A stretch of 62,000 nt of DNA, taken from assembly GCA_905221605.1 (NCBI GenBank), contig CAJNDS010000040.1:1-62000 (forward strand), written 5' to 3'. Below are positions 48,121 through 60,600 of this stretch, piece after piece. Position 1 is the first letter of the stretch. Every line of letters begins with the position of its first letter. Origin of the DNA: Symbiodinium natans. Taxonomy: Eukaryota; Sar; Dinophyceae; Suessiales; Symbiodiniaceae. A program made the translations under genes and the position numbers. Under the pieces are notes generated by a model, which ran no database searches, was not told the DNA's origin, and saw nothing but the letters and a program-made list of their open reading frames with translations.

Positions 48121-51100
48121 AGGACGGCCACACAATTGGACCATGCAGGATTGAAGTTGTGGGCATCTTGTTGGTGCTGGGCTCTATCTGTTTTAACTGC
48201 GGCGGCCTCAACATTCCACAGGACGCGATGCTTCATGCAATTGAGAGTCGGATGTTGCAGTGTGCTTCGCGCGAGGTCTCGGCGCATTGTTGGTCGAAAA
48301 GTTCTTGAAGGGTAGTGGAGAGCTGTACGAGCAGAAGGCTTGTTGATTTTAAATTGAGAAGTCCACCGGTCAACATTGGTTGGCGGCGCTGTGTCAGGCC
48401 CAACTTTTGCTGGGTGAAGTACTGGTGAACTCCTTCCTGGTGTTCGTGCAAAGCCCAGCTTGTGGCAGCATTGTCAGAACCAATAGACGTTCACTTGCGA
48501 TTTGTCAGGTTGTTCCACTATTCGTTTTCGATCAAGAGGCCCGATGCGCTTTGAAGTTAAACCCTGGTTCAGCGTTGGTGACGTGGCCTAGGTCTATGCA
48601 ACCATCTCGCCCTGGCATCGTGGGTTTTTTGCCGGCTGGGATGGCAGTCAGCTCAGACATGCGGATTTCATGCTCGCAACACGGTGGGCGGCCAACATTA
48701 TTAATTAAGGTCGAGTGCTACTATGTGCTGTTTTGTGGATTCCAGCTGGGTGGACAGCAACCATCCTGGTGAAGCCGGAGCCTCAAAGACCTCACATGGC
48801 TCATGTATGGTACGGCAATGTACAGCAATGGGAAAATGGAACTGCAGCGTGTTGGCAGCGCGTTGACAACTTGCCTTCGTGTTTGGAGCCCGAATAGAGC
48901 GCGCACGGGGCGGTCAAATCCCAGGCGCTGCTCCAACGTGCTGAAGATTGTAGCGCAAGCATCGTCATCCGTCAGCATCTCAGACTTGGACCGTGGTTTC
49001 TGGAAGTTTTTCATTGTGCATGATCCCTGGGATGTACACGGGTCTCAAATTTGGTAGGGTCACGTTGGACTTTTGTCGGCTTTGATACTCTTGATGCTGC
49101 TCGCGCTGAAGGTGCTGACCTACGTTTTCTCGGTCGTGCCTTTGAGCCGCGGACCATCGACGTGGCCGGGCCATGGTGAAACGGTCACATACAGATAAGA
49201 CCCCATGGATCCTCCAAAGACAAACCCTTTCGTGATGCTTTCGCAAGTGTGCATGTAATCCCTGTGTGGCCAAAGGCTTGTTGATATTTCGGGCGGTTAA
49301 GATTTCGATTTGGTTTTAGTTGATGCTCACGCGCCCCTGCGGAAATGGTTTCCAAGAGTTGGCCATTTTTCCCCATCGGGAACTGCTCTCCGAATTAGGG
49401 CAGGTGCCTGTTCAAGAGGGCCCTCCTGTTTTCCGTCAAGTTGGCCGGGCTATTCAAGACCGTGCGACTGCTTGGGGCTCCGGAGTGGCACCTTTGTAAA
49501 GTCAAGTTGTTCCCGGGATCCGATGGCTTTTGAAGATTTAGGGTTTGTTTTGAACCGGTGCCCTGGCCTATTTTGGCTTAAAAGGCCGGCCCTTTAAATC
49601 TTAAAGGCATGCCGAAATCATGGAATCGTAATTGAGGCGGAAACCAAGGATTCCCTTGGTGAAGAAGCCATCTCGATCAATCCGATTTAGGAACCGCCCG
49701 GACCCCCTGCTAGTGGGCACTGTTTGAGCCCCTCGTTAACGTCCCGGCTCTGGCCCAGGCCTCATCGTTGACTAAAAGCCCAAAGCTTTGGATTTATAAG
49801 ACCAGGAGCCCTTAATCCGCAGGGATTTCGAGAATCAGTGTTTTAAGAATCCAAAGCCGGCACTCTCGACTCTGAGCCTTGGGCATCCTTGGGCCCTGCA
49901 TGGTTGGCACTGTTTTGGGATCCTATCTTAAGCCAGTAGGTTTTGGTTTCTTTTTTAGAAATCATAAGTTTACTATTTTCTGATTTCTAAAACCCCAAAA
50001 GCACGGGAACCTTGGAATTCAAATCTTGGTTTGCTCGCTTGAAGGCCCGCCCCTTGAAAATCTCGCCCTCAACCAATCAAGTTGTGTTTGCTCTTTATGA
50101 TTGCGTACCTTTTGAACTTACACAACTGATCCTTTCTAAAATGACGAAACTTCTGGAGAAGGTTAAACGGGATCAAATGGGTTTGGACTGTTTTGGGGGG
50201 CAGCACAGCACACGGGATCTAACATTACAACGACTCTGTCATATGCAACGAGAAGCCGTTCCCAAGTTTCGAGTCTTGAGTCTTGTGCCATGAAGTGTCA
50301 ACGTTGTCACATGAAGAATTGCGCAGCCGAACACAGCAGGGCGCACATCGTCACCTGGCTGGGCCCGCCCTTGACGCCGGAGCCCGTGTCCTCTCCCGTA
50401 GCCGGAAGCTGAGCAAACGATCAGTTCGGGGGCGGTTTGATGCACGTCCTGCAAATTCCTGCAACCTGTGGAGGCAGGAGACCCCCAGAGCAGCAAAGAC
50501 ATGTACAGCTTTTGACGCCAAGGAATTGGTTAGAAGACAATTCGATTTTCTGAGTTGCATGTGTGGTGGAACAGCCATGCAAGTAGCGTATGTAGCACAT
50601 TCGCCACGGTCTTGTTGTAACATGTTTCAAGGTTTTACTGGCCATCAGCGTGATGCTCGCAGTCGGGAGCCAAGCATATATGTGGACACGGTTCTCAGCA
50701 AAGTACAGGTAACCATTGTGGGCTGACAACGCCAGCTTTGGCACATTATCGACATCTCACGGACGCAAGAAGCTGTGCGCTTGCTATGGGTGATACGATG
50801 CCGAGCAATCCGCACATAGCAATGGTAGCTGGTGCTTCATGTTTTTACACATTTGCACTTGCGAGGCGTTGAGCTTCGGTGCAGATCGGGCCGAGCGCGA
50901 TACTAGGCCAGGTATGCCAGGCTGCCAGTCAGGAAGTCCAGTTATCATCGGCCGGCTTGTAGACAGAACCATCAACAGCCCGCATATTTGAAATTGCTTC
51001 GATGAGGGCTAGGGCCAGGGCTAGGATGAAAGACAGGTCTGCGTCTTCAGCGAAAAAAGCGCTGCCGAGGCTGTCTTGGGGGAATGCTTGCGGTGGCAGT

Positions 51101-52079
51101 AGCCGTCTGTAGCCGGTGGTGCAAACTTGTGGCGGCCCTTGTGGCGGTTTTTTTCTTTCCAGGCACAGCAGCATGTCGGAGATGAAGCGCGTCGAGGTGG
51201 GAAGCATTGCAGCTGTTTGACTGCTATGTCGATCCCCGTTGCAACGGGTTTTTGCAGGCACGAACCTCAAGATTGAGAACTTGTCTTGCAGGCTGACTGG
51301 AAGCTCGATAGCGCATACCAGATGCAGGTACCAAACTCAGTGAATGCTGGTTTGCTTTGAACATCCAGTTGGAGCTTGACATCTCTGAAATGATAATGTG
51401 CAGTTGTCGTTAAGAAGAAATGCAACGGAAGAGCTGCCATGCTGTCGGGCCCGTTTAAATCCTGTCCTAACGCCAGTATCCGATGACAAGAGCTGTAGGT
51501 TACCATGGTCACTAGCAAAGTCAGTCCCCTCTTGCTGTCCTGGAAAGGCAGCTCCGCGACAGCGTTCCAGGCAAACGAGCATTGAGGATGGGGACATAGA
51601 AACAGCCGCCTCGTCCGCGCAGCTGTCAAGACAATACTCCACTCCTCGACAAAAGTAATCTCGTGTTGGCGGCACAAGTTGCAAGCCAGAAATTTTAACG
51701 TGCGTTTCCAAAGTGAAGAGACCGCGGTTGCATCACCCGTAGGCAATGCGGTCACCAGAAAGTCGGTCTTCTTTGAAGCCTTGTGCAGACTCGTCGAGTC
51801 ATTTCCAGCTGTGTCCAGATATTTGGCTGGAAGGCGCGATTGGCTTTTGTGTCGCTGCTTCTAGACTTACATGCACATAGACAGGCTCTTGAAACAAGGA
51901 GCCGACAACTTCTGGTCTCGTTTCAAAGTCGGCAGCTGGCAAAAGACAGATTTTGCTCAACGGACAGAGCAGTCTGGAATCGCCTTTGGCGCAATCAACC
52001 TTTCGATATGGCCGGTGCTTTCGGCTCAGTCGCCCGAAGTCCAGTGCATTCTGTGGATTAGCATCCACTATTTTCGCAC
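48121..52079. other. No recognised gene; degenerate repeat-like DNA
   Basis: 49270-50060 is made of shuffled short motifs (for example GGCTTAAAAGG, CCTTAA, GAATC) and includes a spliced-leader-like sequence at 49561-49584. Other open frames (48380-48772, 50283-50726, minus strand 51267-51755) give no recognisable protein. Confidence 0.45.
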
Positions 52080-52376
52080 ATGGACGTCGAGTCCGGTGTT
52101 CGAGTATTAGCAGAGCGACCTGCTGATGACTTCGAGCCAACAGATGAAGAGGTGAAAAACTACGCAGAATGGCTGGGTTTGGATCCCAAGGAGGACACGG
52201 ACTTGATGCACCTGGCCAAGGAGGGATTGAAAGCCCCTCTGAAAGATGGCTGGAAGCCGTGCACGAACTCGGACAACGAGATCTTCTACTTCAACTTCGT
52301 GACGGGTCAGACCTCTTGGACTCATCCGGCCGATGAGGCTTACAGGACCATGGTCCAGGAGAAGAAGAAGTCACGA
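52080..52376 (+). CDS. WW-domain protein resembling CEP164 (first exon)
   Basis: An ATG at 52080 opens an exon of about 99 codons. Residues 26-54 (NYAEWLGLDPKEDTDLMHLA, EGLKAPL) precede a WW domain at about 55-85, with Trp58, the YFNF strand at 70-73, Trp80 and Pro83 (GWKPC, GQTSWTHP). This spacing, including the EGLKAPL-x3-W lead-in and the DEAYR tail, matches the N-terminus of CEP164, a distal-appendage protein of the basal body. A Lys-rich segment follows before likely GC or GT donors near 52376-52388. WW domains bind Pro-rich ligands. A ciliary role is inferred from similarity only. Later exons are uncertain; 52914-53108 is a candidate. Confidence 0.8.
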
Positions 52377-52913
52377 GGACAAGCGGGTGTGCCCGTTGCT
52401 GCTCGATGTACGTCTGTAATAAAATGTTTCCGTTTTAGCACACTGATTCAGCGCGCACGTTGTTTTGCAGTCTTGACGTTCCCTCAGCTAAGGTACATGC
52501 GCCCTACAGTGGTGTCGGTCACATTCCCCTAGAGGGACAGTCTGCCGGTGTTTGTGGACTCGCCCGGCGGATACTGTTTTGCTGTCGACGGAGAGACCTC
52601 CACCCTCATGCTCATGCTCAGTGAGTGCACAAACGAACCTTGTTTCCGCAGGCTTAGACATCGTGGGGGGGTGGGACCCCTAGCCTCTCTGTTAACGTGT
52701 TGAAGAGATTTTCCAGCGAGCGGCGTAATCACAATGTTACAGAAAAGCTGTACTTAGTAAGATCATGATGAAGATCAAAGCTTCACATGGCAGCTGCTCG
52801 CATATGTTTCTGTAGCTTGTTCAGCTCGTTGGCTTCTGGCCAACGAGCTGAGGCATTCATGCCGTTATGCCATGAACTTGCGTAAACCATTCTGTTGCAA
52901 TGACCTACTGCAG
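52377..52913. other. Between WW exon and next exon candidate
   Basis: No coding signature recognised. Would be intron if 52914-53108 belongs to the WW gene. Confidence 0.4.
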
Positions 52914-53108
52914 TGCAAGAAAGCAAGAAGGGACGGCGTTCCATCTTTGATTGATGCCGATCGCATCTTGCAGACCATCGGAGACTGTGCCTTACTGCAA
53001 GCTTCATCCCAGCAAACTGCCCGCCTGGCTCAGAGAAATCTCATCGGAGCAAACCATGCATCGAAACAGCAACACCTCATTCACATGGTTTACCAGCAAA
53101 CCTCAACT
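52914..53108 (+). CDS. Probable exon with canonical GTAAGT donor
   Basis: An open 195-nt segment lies between a CTGCAG acceptor and a textbook GTAAGT donor, in phase 0 at both ends: CKKARRDGVPSLIDADRILQ, then TIGDCALLQASSQQTARLAQ, ending VYQQTST. Ala/Gln/Leu-rich and probably helical. It sits between the WW exon and TRAPPC4 and could be a later exon of the WW gene, although only 116 bp remain before the TRAPPC4 start for any further exon. Confidence 0.45.
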
Positions 53109-53224
53109 GTAAGTCATCTTCTACTTCGACGACGGTGGGGGCATGGTCAGCGGAGTGGGGACCTTACGTGACCTTTCCATACCCACAACATACTTCAGTT
53201 GCTGTTTGCCCCGGGTGTCCTCGG

Positions 53225-54901
53225 ATGCCTTCGGCCAAGATTGTGTCCCTTTTCATCCTGAACCGCAGGGTCCCGAGTCTCTCGAGCATTCTCCAATCCA
53301 TGCCGTAGAGTAGATTATGTTGGCTACCGAGGAAACGGCTCGCTGATCTACAGTCATGAAAAAGAGGCGCATGACCACAGCTTCGCGGGGCACGCCCTAG
53401 AGCTGGAGCTCGTAGATTCCGAGAGCTTGATGTTGGCTTGTGACGGCTCGTGAGGGCATGCGCAACCTCCGTGCCGCATGGCAAGTTCAAAGCTCTGGAA
53501 CACCTTTGTGTGATGGGCGGGGCTTGGCGCAAAGCCCTCTTGCCGGTGCAGGGTGCTGCGCCACTTTCGTCGAACGACAAGATCCGCCTTTCATCCACAT
53601 TTCACGGTCCACAGCTCACTGTTTCTTGTGCGTTTGCCCTACCAGCTGGAGAGGCTTTACCCAATTTCACCTGTGGCACGATGACCGTCTTCACTGACAG
53701 AATCCAATCAAGTTGCCGTCGCCAAATGCTGCTATGCAAAGTACAGACCGGAAACTCGGCTGGCCGAGGCATAAGTGCCATTGCCGCGCAGATATCGCCA
53801 CTGAAACGAAGTGCAGGCAAGATCGCTTGCCCGCATGAAGCTGAGAGTGCAGCAACAAAGAATTTCGGCTGTAGACAGCTTGAGCGCATGCGCCAGGTCG
53901 TTTGGGCTTTCTGCAGCCGAGTGGCATCAAGACCTTGGATGCCGACACGTTCCTATTTCTGCAGACGGAGAGCATGTTCACATATGTTCGCCCGTGTGCC
54001 CATTGAACACGAGCTGCTCAACTTCAGGTTTCGGCTGCAGTGCTTTCACACAGCCACCGGCATGAAGATCTTCTGTGTGCTTCTTCCGTCGGTGTCCGAG
54101 ACATGCACTGTCCGGATCATGGCCGGAACTTTTTGACTTTTTGCTCGCCGCGGTCTTGCAAACATGCATGCTTAGAGTGAGGTCAATGAGTTGTTGATTC
54201 CGATACTGTCCATTGCTTGAAGATTCATGAAGATTCAGATGTGGCCAGGCCATACGTTGAAGTCGATGCATTGCTGCGGCAGGCAGTTCAGTAATAGTTG
54301 TTGGCACTAGATTCTGTGCACTGCGAGATGTTTCCATCTACAGCTTTCTGTGTTTCAGAACGCCTTTGGCACGTTGCAAGGTTTTTGGCCTGTACAGTGA
54401 CTATGTGCATCTTGGCACTGAAGCGGTTGTGATTTCGGCGGTTGGTGTGTGACCAGCGCTGCTTGTTCACCCCTGCCCCTGATCATCCTTCCACCTTATG
54501 GGGTGCAGTTGTGAATAATGCGCGCGTTTTGGGCAGAGTGGCCATCCATGGGTAATTATGCCTCGATGGTTGTTGAGTTGGTGCTTTTGTTTCTTGGCAA
54601 TGGGTCAGACAGTCGGTCAGCCAGTGTTCCAACACTTCCTGGGCATCCAAGGCTGAAGAACCCTTTCTATGAATTGGACATGCGTTGGCCTCAGCTTCGT
54701 GTGCACCACATGCCATGGTCCATCTACAGTAAATTTGTTTGTTGCCTCCCTCGCGCAATCTCGCACAGGCCGATTCGGTTCGAGCTCTTCGAGAAGGAGG
54801 TGCAACGAGTTCTGGCTGAGTTTCCGAGGCGCCATGCCTGGCATGCACGTGTCCACTTTATGATTCTTGCATTGATACAGTATTGCATGATGTTGCACTA
54901 A
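53225..54901 (+). CDS. trappc4-like: TRAPP complex subunit 4 (Trs23-like), nine exons
   Basis: Core subunit of the TRAPP tethering complexes that activate Ypt1/Rab1 in ER-Golgi and Golgi traffic. Exons: 53225-53264, 53332-53435, 53552-53606, 53769-53816, 53973-54093, 54249-54282, 54381-54406, 54652-54681 and 54769-54901. They total 591 nt (196 residues) with consistent phase. Diagnostic segments in order: MPSAKIVSLFILNRNGSLIY (longin-like start), PLSSNDKIRLSSTFHG, ISAIAAQISP, IEHELLNFRFRLQCFHTATG, VDALLRQVFGLYSDYV, LKNPFYELDM, PIRFELFEKEVQRVL. Human and plant TRAPPC4 share the order, including KNPFY and MPIR. Six of eight introns begin with GC and two with GT. The exon 2 end and exon 5 start are the softest borders. 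A CTTCAG at 53198 could be the spliced-leader acceptor. Confidence 0.93.
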
Positions 54902-57108
54902 CACCATGGCCAGACGACCAATTTCCCAGATCCCAAGAGGCTAAACTAGAGTTACGAACAGCATAGACAAAGGACCCGAAAATTAACCAGTCGTCCCACA
55001 GGCTCACACCCCCGCACCGCTAGCAAACACAGAAGCAGGGACGAATAGCCGAGTCACCGCAGGCTACACATTCACGATGCCAAACAAATCCTAGATTCTT
55101 GAGTGCTATTGTATGCAGAAGAGATAGTTTTGTAGCTTCGACATTCGGAGTCATCTTCTGCCGATCAAAGAAAACAATGCTCATGAGAACCAATTCCAAT
55201 ATCCGAATCCTGTTGTTTTTTGGCACGCCCTGTGACATCGTCAACTTAATGCATGCGTGTGTCTGGATGCAAGTGGCAAGCACGTGTTTGTTCAGATCTG
55301 GTCCGGTTCTCTAAGAGAAGGACCAAGCCGACTTCTCTTGTTCAAGACGGTGGGCTCAGGTGAGCACCTACATCGTTGAGGTTGAGGAAGAGCCTTTTGC
55401 GCTAAGGCGCACAAGATGGAGGGCTGGTGATCCGGCCCTGCATAGAAGCCACGCAAGAAGCGCTGAAGCTCGTTGAAGTGCTCATTGCACTTGCTGGGCC
55501 AGACGTGGTGGAGCCTCACCCCACTCCCAACCTTGTACTTTGGCCTACAAAAGGTATGAACTGAGCTTTTGCAAGATTGATAGTGGGGAAGTGGGGGGCA
55601 GGCGATAGGGAGACGTGCGTGGACATGGTCGTCGACTTTCGCAGACACGCGGCATGCGCGACTTGCACTCGGATCTGCGAGAAAACAGCAACATGTCATC
55701 ATGTCGCATGTGTCGCGCGTTTCAAAATTTCAGTTGTGCTCGTTCGACTGCCCCTATCACTAATCGATGTATGTTGTCTGAGATGTGCGATGCGCCCCAT
55801 CACTCCCGAAGGGGATGCCGTGTTGGCGGCTGTGTGGCTGATCGATTTACAACTAGCTCTTGAAACAGCTTAAGTTGCAAGCTGGTGTAGCGAGTGCTTG
55901 TTCATGTGACACATTCATGTGATGCATTATTGCGGCCGTTTGGAAGTTGTCACACGCGTAGGGACAAGGCAGAAAGCGAGGCCAATGGCCGAAGCAGGCG
56001 GCGACACTGTGCTCAGTGTCGCGTGCTTTGTGATGGTGCATGATGGTGTTGTGCAGGACGTCACGCCTAGAAAGCACATGTGTGTCGTGTCAGGGCAGCT
56101 ATGGCCGAGACTATGCGATCTTGGGAGGCCAAGAAGATGCGGGGTCTTGGCACTTAGGTTTTCTTTCAGATCAGCAAAGTTCGCAATCCAGTGACCCGCG
56201 GCTGCCGCAAGCATCAGCTCCCCTTGTCTGAGGCGAGCCAGCCAGGAACTGGAGCCCCAATCTGCAGACTAGCGTGGATGGACATTCAGGAGGATCATGG
56301 CCGGATCGGCCAGAGATGACAAGGAGTGTGCAAGCTATGGCCATGGCACACCTAAGATGATACGACTAGAGGTTAGATCAAGCTGGAACACGTCACGAAA
56401 GCTAGCGCAAGATTGTCTGATGCTTCAAAGGCTGCATATGGTTATTATGATTGCTTCCACGGACCAATGCTTCGGAGCTGAAATTTTCAGGGCTCGCGAG
56501 CCTGAAGGGCCGTTGTTTTTGTTCGGAATCTCAGCATCTCTGGTTTTGCCACAAAGACCCCGTAAGCAGAGCTCTCGTTCTGAGCCGGCGGCCTACAGTC
56601 CTTCCAGAAAACTTGCAAAAGGCTAAATTGTCGGGTTGGCCGGGAAACCCTGAACCCTTGAGCCTGAACTGCAAGCATCTTTTGGTAAAACCCGAGAACA
56701 TTCAGTTTGGTCCAGACAAGTTGTACTGTAGTGGTTTGCAGGCCTCAGTGCAGTCTCCGAAGAGACGAAAGTAACACACCAATTGCCCATCGCAAGAAAG
56801 TTTGCAGCAAGGGCCTGCCGCCAGGATCCTGAGTTCTTCCCGGGCGGGCCGCATGCACTGGCATCGAAATCAATTTGTCGGGGGCCTCAGATGTGCGACC
56901 TGTTCCCTGAGAAGTATTTTGCGGCTCGATGCGCACAGAGTGTTGCAGGATGTTGCAGGATGTTGCAGGTGCATTGCTGGTGCATTGCTGGTGCTTGGGG
57001 TCCAGTTCAACGGATGCTGTGAGTAGCAGAAGCGCTGTAGCAGTTAATGGACCTGCGGCAGTGCGCCTCCATCCAACTGTACCGAACTAGGACCTCTCTC
57101 CTTGCGAC
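54902..57108. other. No recognised gene
   Basis: Open frames such as 56297-56626 and 56451-56774 give peptides I cannot place. Short tandem repeats GATGTTGCAG and GTGCATTGCTG occur at 56937-56998. Confidence 0.4.
56937..56998. repeat. Short tandem repeats (10 and 11 bp units)
   Basis: ATGTTGCAGG-type units repeat three times, then GTGCATTGCTG twice. Confidence 0.85.
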
Positions 57109-57629
57109 GTGTTCAGAGATTTGAAAAATGAGGTGCCGCTGCCATGCCGGCCCCCGAGCCCTCCTCAGCTGTATCTGTGTTGCTCTCAGAGTTGGTGGCC
57201 TTTTTTTATCCAGAAAACCATTGCAACTATTAATTTAGTGAGCTTGCATCACGCACGGGTCGGCCCTTGGGTGGAAGATTCTACCTATGGAACGGAAAAC
57301 GTGCCGGCGTCAGAGTTTCTCCAAATCCTAAATGCCTCCTTCGTGAAGGCCCGGCATCCAAAACCGAGCTAGCTCGACGAATCTGTTGGAGTGCATTGCC
57401 TCACCCATGTCCAAAACAAAAAGGCTTCGCCTAAACTATCCTAAGCTCATTGGCTCATTGGCTCCAGGAATCTCCAGGTTGAGGGCACTTATTCGTTCCA
57501 CGTTCGTGGTTGAGGTCGCTGAGGGCCCTAGCTTCAGCTCAAGCTGCTATTCGTGTAAGGAATCCGGACAAGCAGCTGGAGGAGTTCATGGCGCCCGAGC
57601 ATCGGCAACACCTCATCTACCTGGCATAG
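57109..57629 (+). CDS. Unidentified 3' exon group
   Basis: Two segments look coding. About 57236-57360 reads VSLHHARVGPWVEDSTYGTE then NVPASEFLQILNASFVKARH. After GTAAG, 57560-57629 reads NPDKQLEEFMAPEHRQHLIY then LA and TAG at 57627-57629, which fits a last exon. No family recognised and the link between the two segments is unproven. Confidence 0.35.
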
Positions 57630-60600
57630 CCCCCAGCACGTGATATGTTTCATGATGTTGCCTGTGCCAAGTCTGCACATGGCAAGCGGGCACCATATGA
57701 AACTAGAAGAACGCATCATGCTTGAGGCTCTTTACAGAGACAAGATTGACCAGCATCAGGCGCAATCCCGAATCTTACGTGTTCTCATGATGACCTTGCG
57801 CTGCCACTGTCATCACTGTCATGCTTGCATCAGGCGGCGATGGCCAAGCCAAAGAGCCCAGAAGGGCGAGTCGAGAGCTCAGCATGGCTGTTACGAGCAT
57901 GGCCCCCGCGCCCCCCACCCCCCGAAACAGGCTCGGAGCCCGTCGCCGCCAGCTGAGGAGGAGCTTTGACAGTCTCCGTAGCCCAATTGGTTGAGACTAG
58001 CACAAACTGCACCACCTGTCCCTGCACATCGTGTGCCAAGTGTGACTGGGTCCAGAGGTTTTGAATTTCGAGATGGCAAGGGCCAGCAGTGCACCACAGT
58101 GCACCAATCGAAAAAACACAAAATCCCACGGTGAAGGCGGAGACCGAGATCCATGCAACGAGTGGTTTCGCTGCCACCACGGGAGGAAGCGCGGGAATGC
58201 TTGATTCGCAAAGCTAGCAGTGTTGTGTGGTTGCGTATGTTCTAATAGCGGCCACCCAATGTAGCCTCTTGCATGACTGAAATATGCTGAAATTGAATGC
58301 GACGCTTCAGTAGAGTAGTGAGGAGTTCAATGGATTACACATCAGGTCTTGCAGACATGCATGCCGCTGTGCAGAGAAGTTTGCACAGCTCCAGACTCGC
58401 CACCAGCAGTCACCAGCATGCCTAGCAAGAGTAGGTTGTGAATGCTGGCAAGAGTACGACGCTGCCGGTGGAGACTTGAGTCGCTGCGAGGAATGTATGA
58501 TCACACCGGCAAGACCGGCTACGATCACAGGCCCCTTCTGGGTCCAATGCTGTCGTAGATGTGGGGGTGCATGCATCTTGCAGTAGTACGCACAAGAGCA
58601 TGTGCATTTTGTTTGTGGCAAGTCGGCACCATGCTAGTAGGCCGTTAGTGGGCAGATTTCGGAGGGCCGCATGGGGCATGGCAGGAGACCCCGGACAGCA
58701 GCGGCGGCGCACACTGCGACAGCGCCAAGCTTAAACTCTTTTTATCCGCGGCACACGTTGGAGCGAATTGGCTCCAAGTATGCAATTCAAACAGCGGCGG
58801 AACTAGATGCAAACGTGACGTGCCAACTTCGTACGTCAGGTTAAGGCAACATCTGCAAGCGGTTTGGGGTACTTGGACGAACATGCAGAGGCCTGCTAGT
58901 GATGGATTGGAGAGGCCTTGAGAGTGCCAGTACGTTTGTGCACAGGGTCGTTTTCGTCAGAATGCCGTAAAAAGAGACATGAGAGACATTGTCAACAAGA
59001 ATGAGCCTTCACAATCTTGTCACAGGCACGTCTCCAGGGCTTCATTGAAAGAAGAGCGTATTTTGAGATCAGCTCACGTCCCACAAAGGTATAAAGTTGT
59101 CACCATTCTTGGACATGAAGGCCAAGAGACTGGGCAAGCTGTTCGACGAGTGGGTCTCGAAGCAGGACGGTAGATCGCAATCGCAGTGCAAGGCAGATTC
59201 GGGAAGAATAATTCCAGAGAAGCACCAGACGCTCGCAGCCGGACAGGACATTGATGCTGCCTGGGGCCATGTGGGAGTTTTCTGATTCGTCATGCTGCAT
59301 TTACTTTTCAGAGGCACTGAGCATCGTTGATCCAATATGCCCGCAGCATTGCAATCTGCGCTCGACAGCATGTCTCATGCGATTTCAGTGTTCCCCAGTG
59401 TCCCCCACTGACCCCCAGTGCCAAGGCCTATGAGAGCGTTGCGTTGCCGAGCCCTCGTGCAGAAGGTGTCCTGGAGCAAAGAAAGGGCTGTGCATGCCTG
59501 ATGATGCTGGTAGCAGCTGCGCGCATGAGCTGCTTGAAAGCCCTATATTTCTGGATCACAAGCACCACTACCTTTGCAGGTCGGCGAGTGAAGGTCGAAG
59601 CCTCACAGGCTCGCAGCTTTGTACAGATCCAACAAAGGAGTGCAGCGATGCACATTAATTCATTAATCGACAAGATCGAAAAAACAAGAATCTTCAGCTC
59701 CTTGCTTCGTCCAGGCCAAAAGCAGGAGATTGCGCAGTTTCGCCAGCAAAGGCAAGTTGTGTACATGGCCACGTGCCGCATTGTGCCATCAACAGGCATC
59801 TCCAAATTCTGGCTGTGCAGAAGCTACCTGGATTTCGAAGAGTACTGTGTAGAGCTGGCTGCAGTTTTCCCTTGGACAGGTCGCAGGCATTCCGGGGGTT
59901 CCAATCTGAAGAGCACTCAGACCGCACATGCCTCAAGGAAGTCTGGGAACGACACGCGCTGCTTTTGCCAACTGTTGGGCCGAGGCAAAGTCAGAAGAAG
60001 ATGAGGTTGGACCAAGACAGGGAAAGATGGGGACCCATTGAGCTTCAAGATCACGTCTCTAAAGCCAGCCCTTCAAATTTCAGAGCGGCCACATTGCCAC
60101 AATGTTTTCAAGATCAGGGACGGCGGAACCCGTAACACACTTTCAGTTCGGGCCTGGGCACGGAGTTTCCAGTTGTTAGGATGTTGTCCAACTTTTTCAT
60201 TTGGGTGTTCCTTCCCGAGTATGCATGCGAAGACTGCCCTCAAATCACACGAAACGCATGCTCATCTTGGATCTTGATAAGGCATTGTCGGCCAGCGACC
60301 CTTGAATCTGCGCTCTCCCCGAATCACAGCAGCATCTGCATCCTATTGCGTTCTGCAATCGTGATATGCAAGGTCACAAGTGTTATCAAGTGTTCATCCG
60401 AACCGAGCATAAACTGAAGAGGCCAGCTGTCTTGGAGATCATCCGTCTGTCGGGACAGCACGGGTCCGAGTGTGTGAGCGGCGTTCTAAAACGATTTATG
60501 ATCACTTACATGCTGCTTCAGGCATCATCCTGGCACCATCGACGGTTTCCAGCAGATCCAGCAGATCGGCGCAAGCTGGACCGTTTTCTAGGATGTGCTC

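Noticed and set aside
59700-60004. Two overlapping protein-like frames that might be one gene with a frameshift
   Set aside because: No family match on either side, so a frameshift cannot be argued; kept only as a weak candidate.
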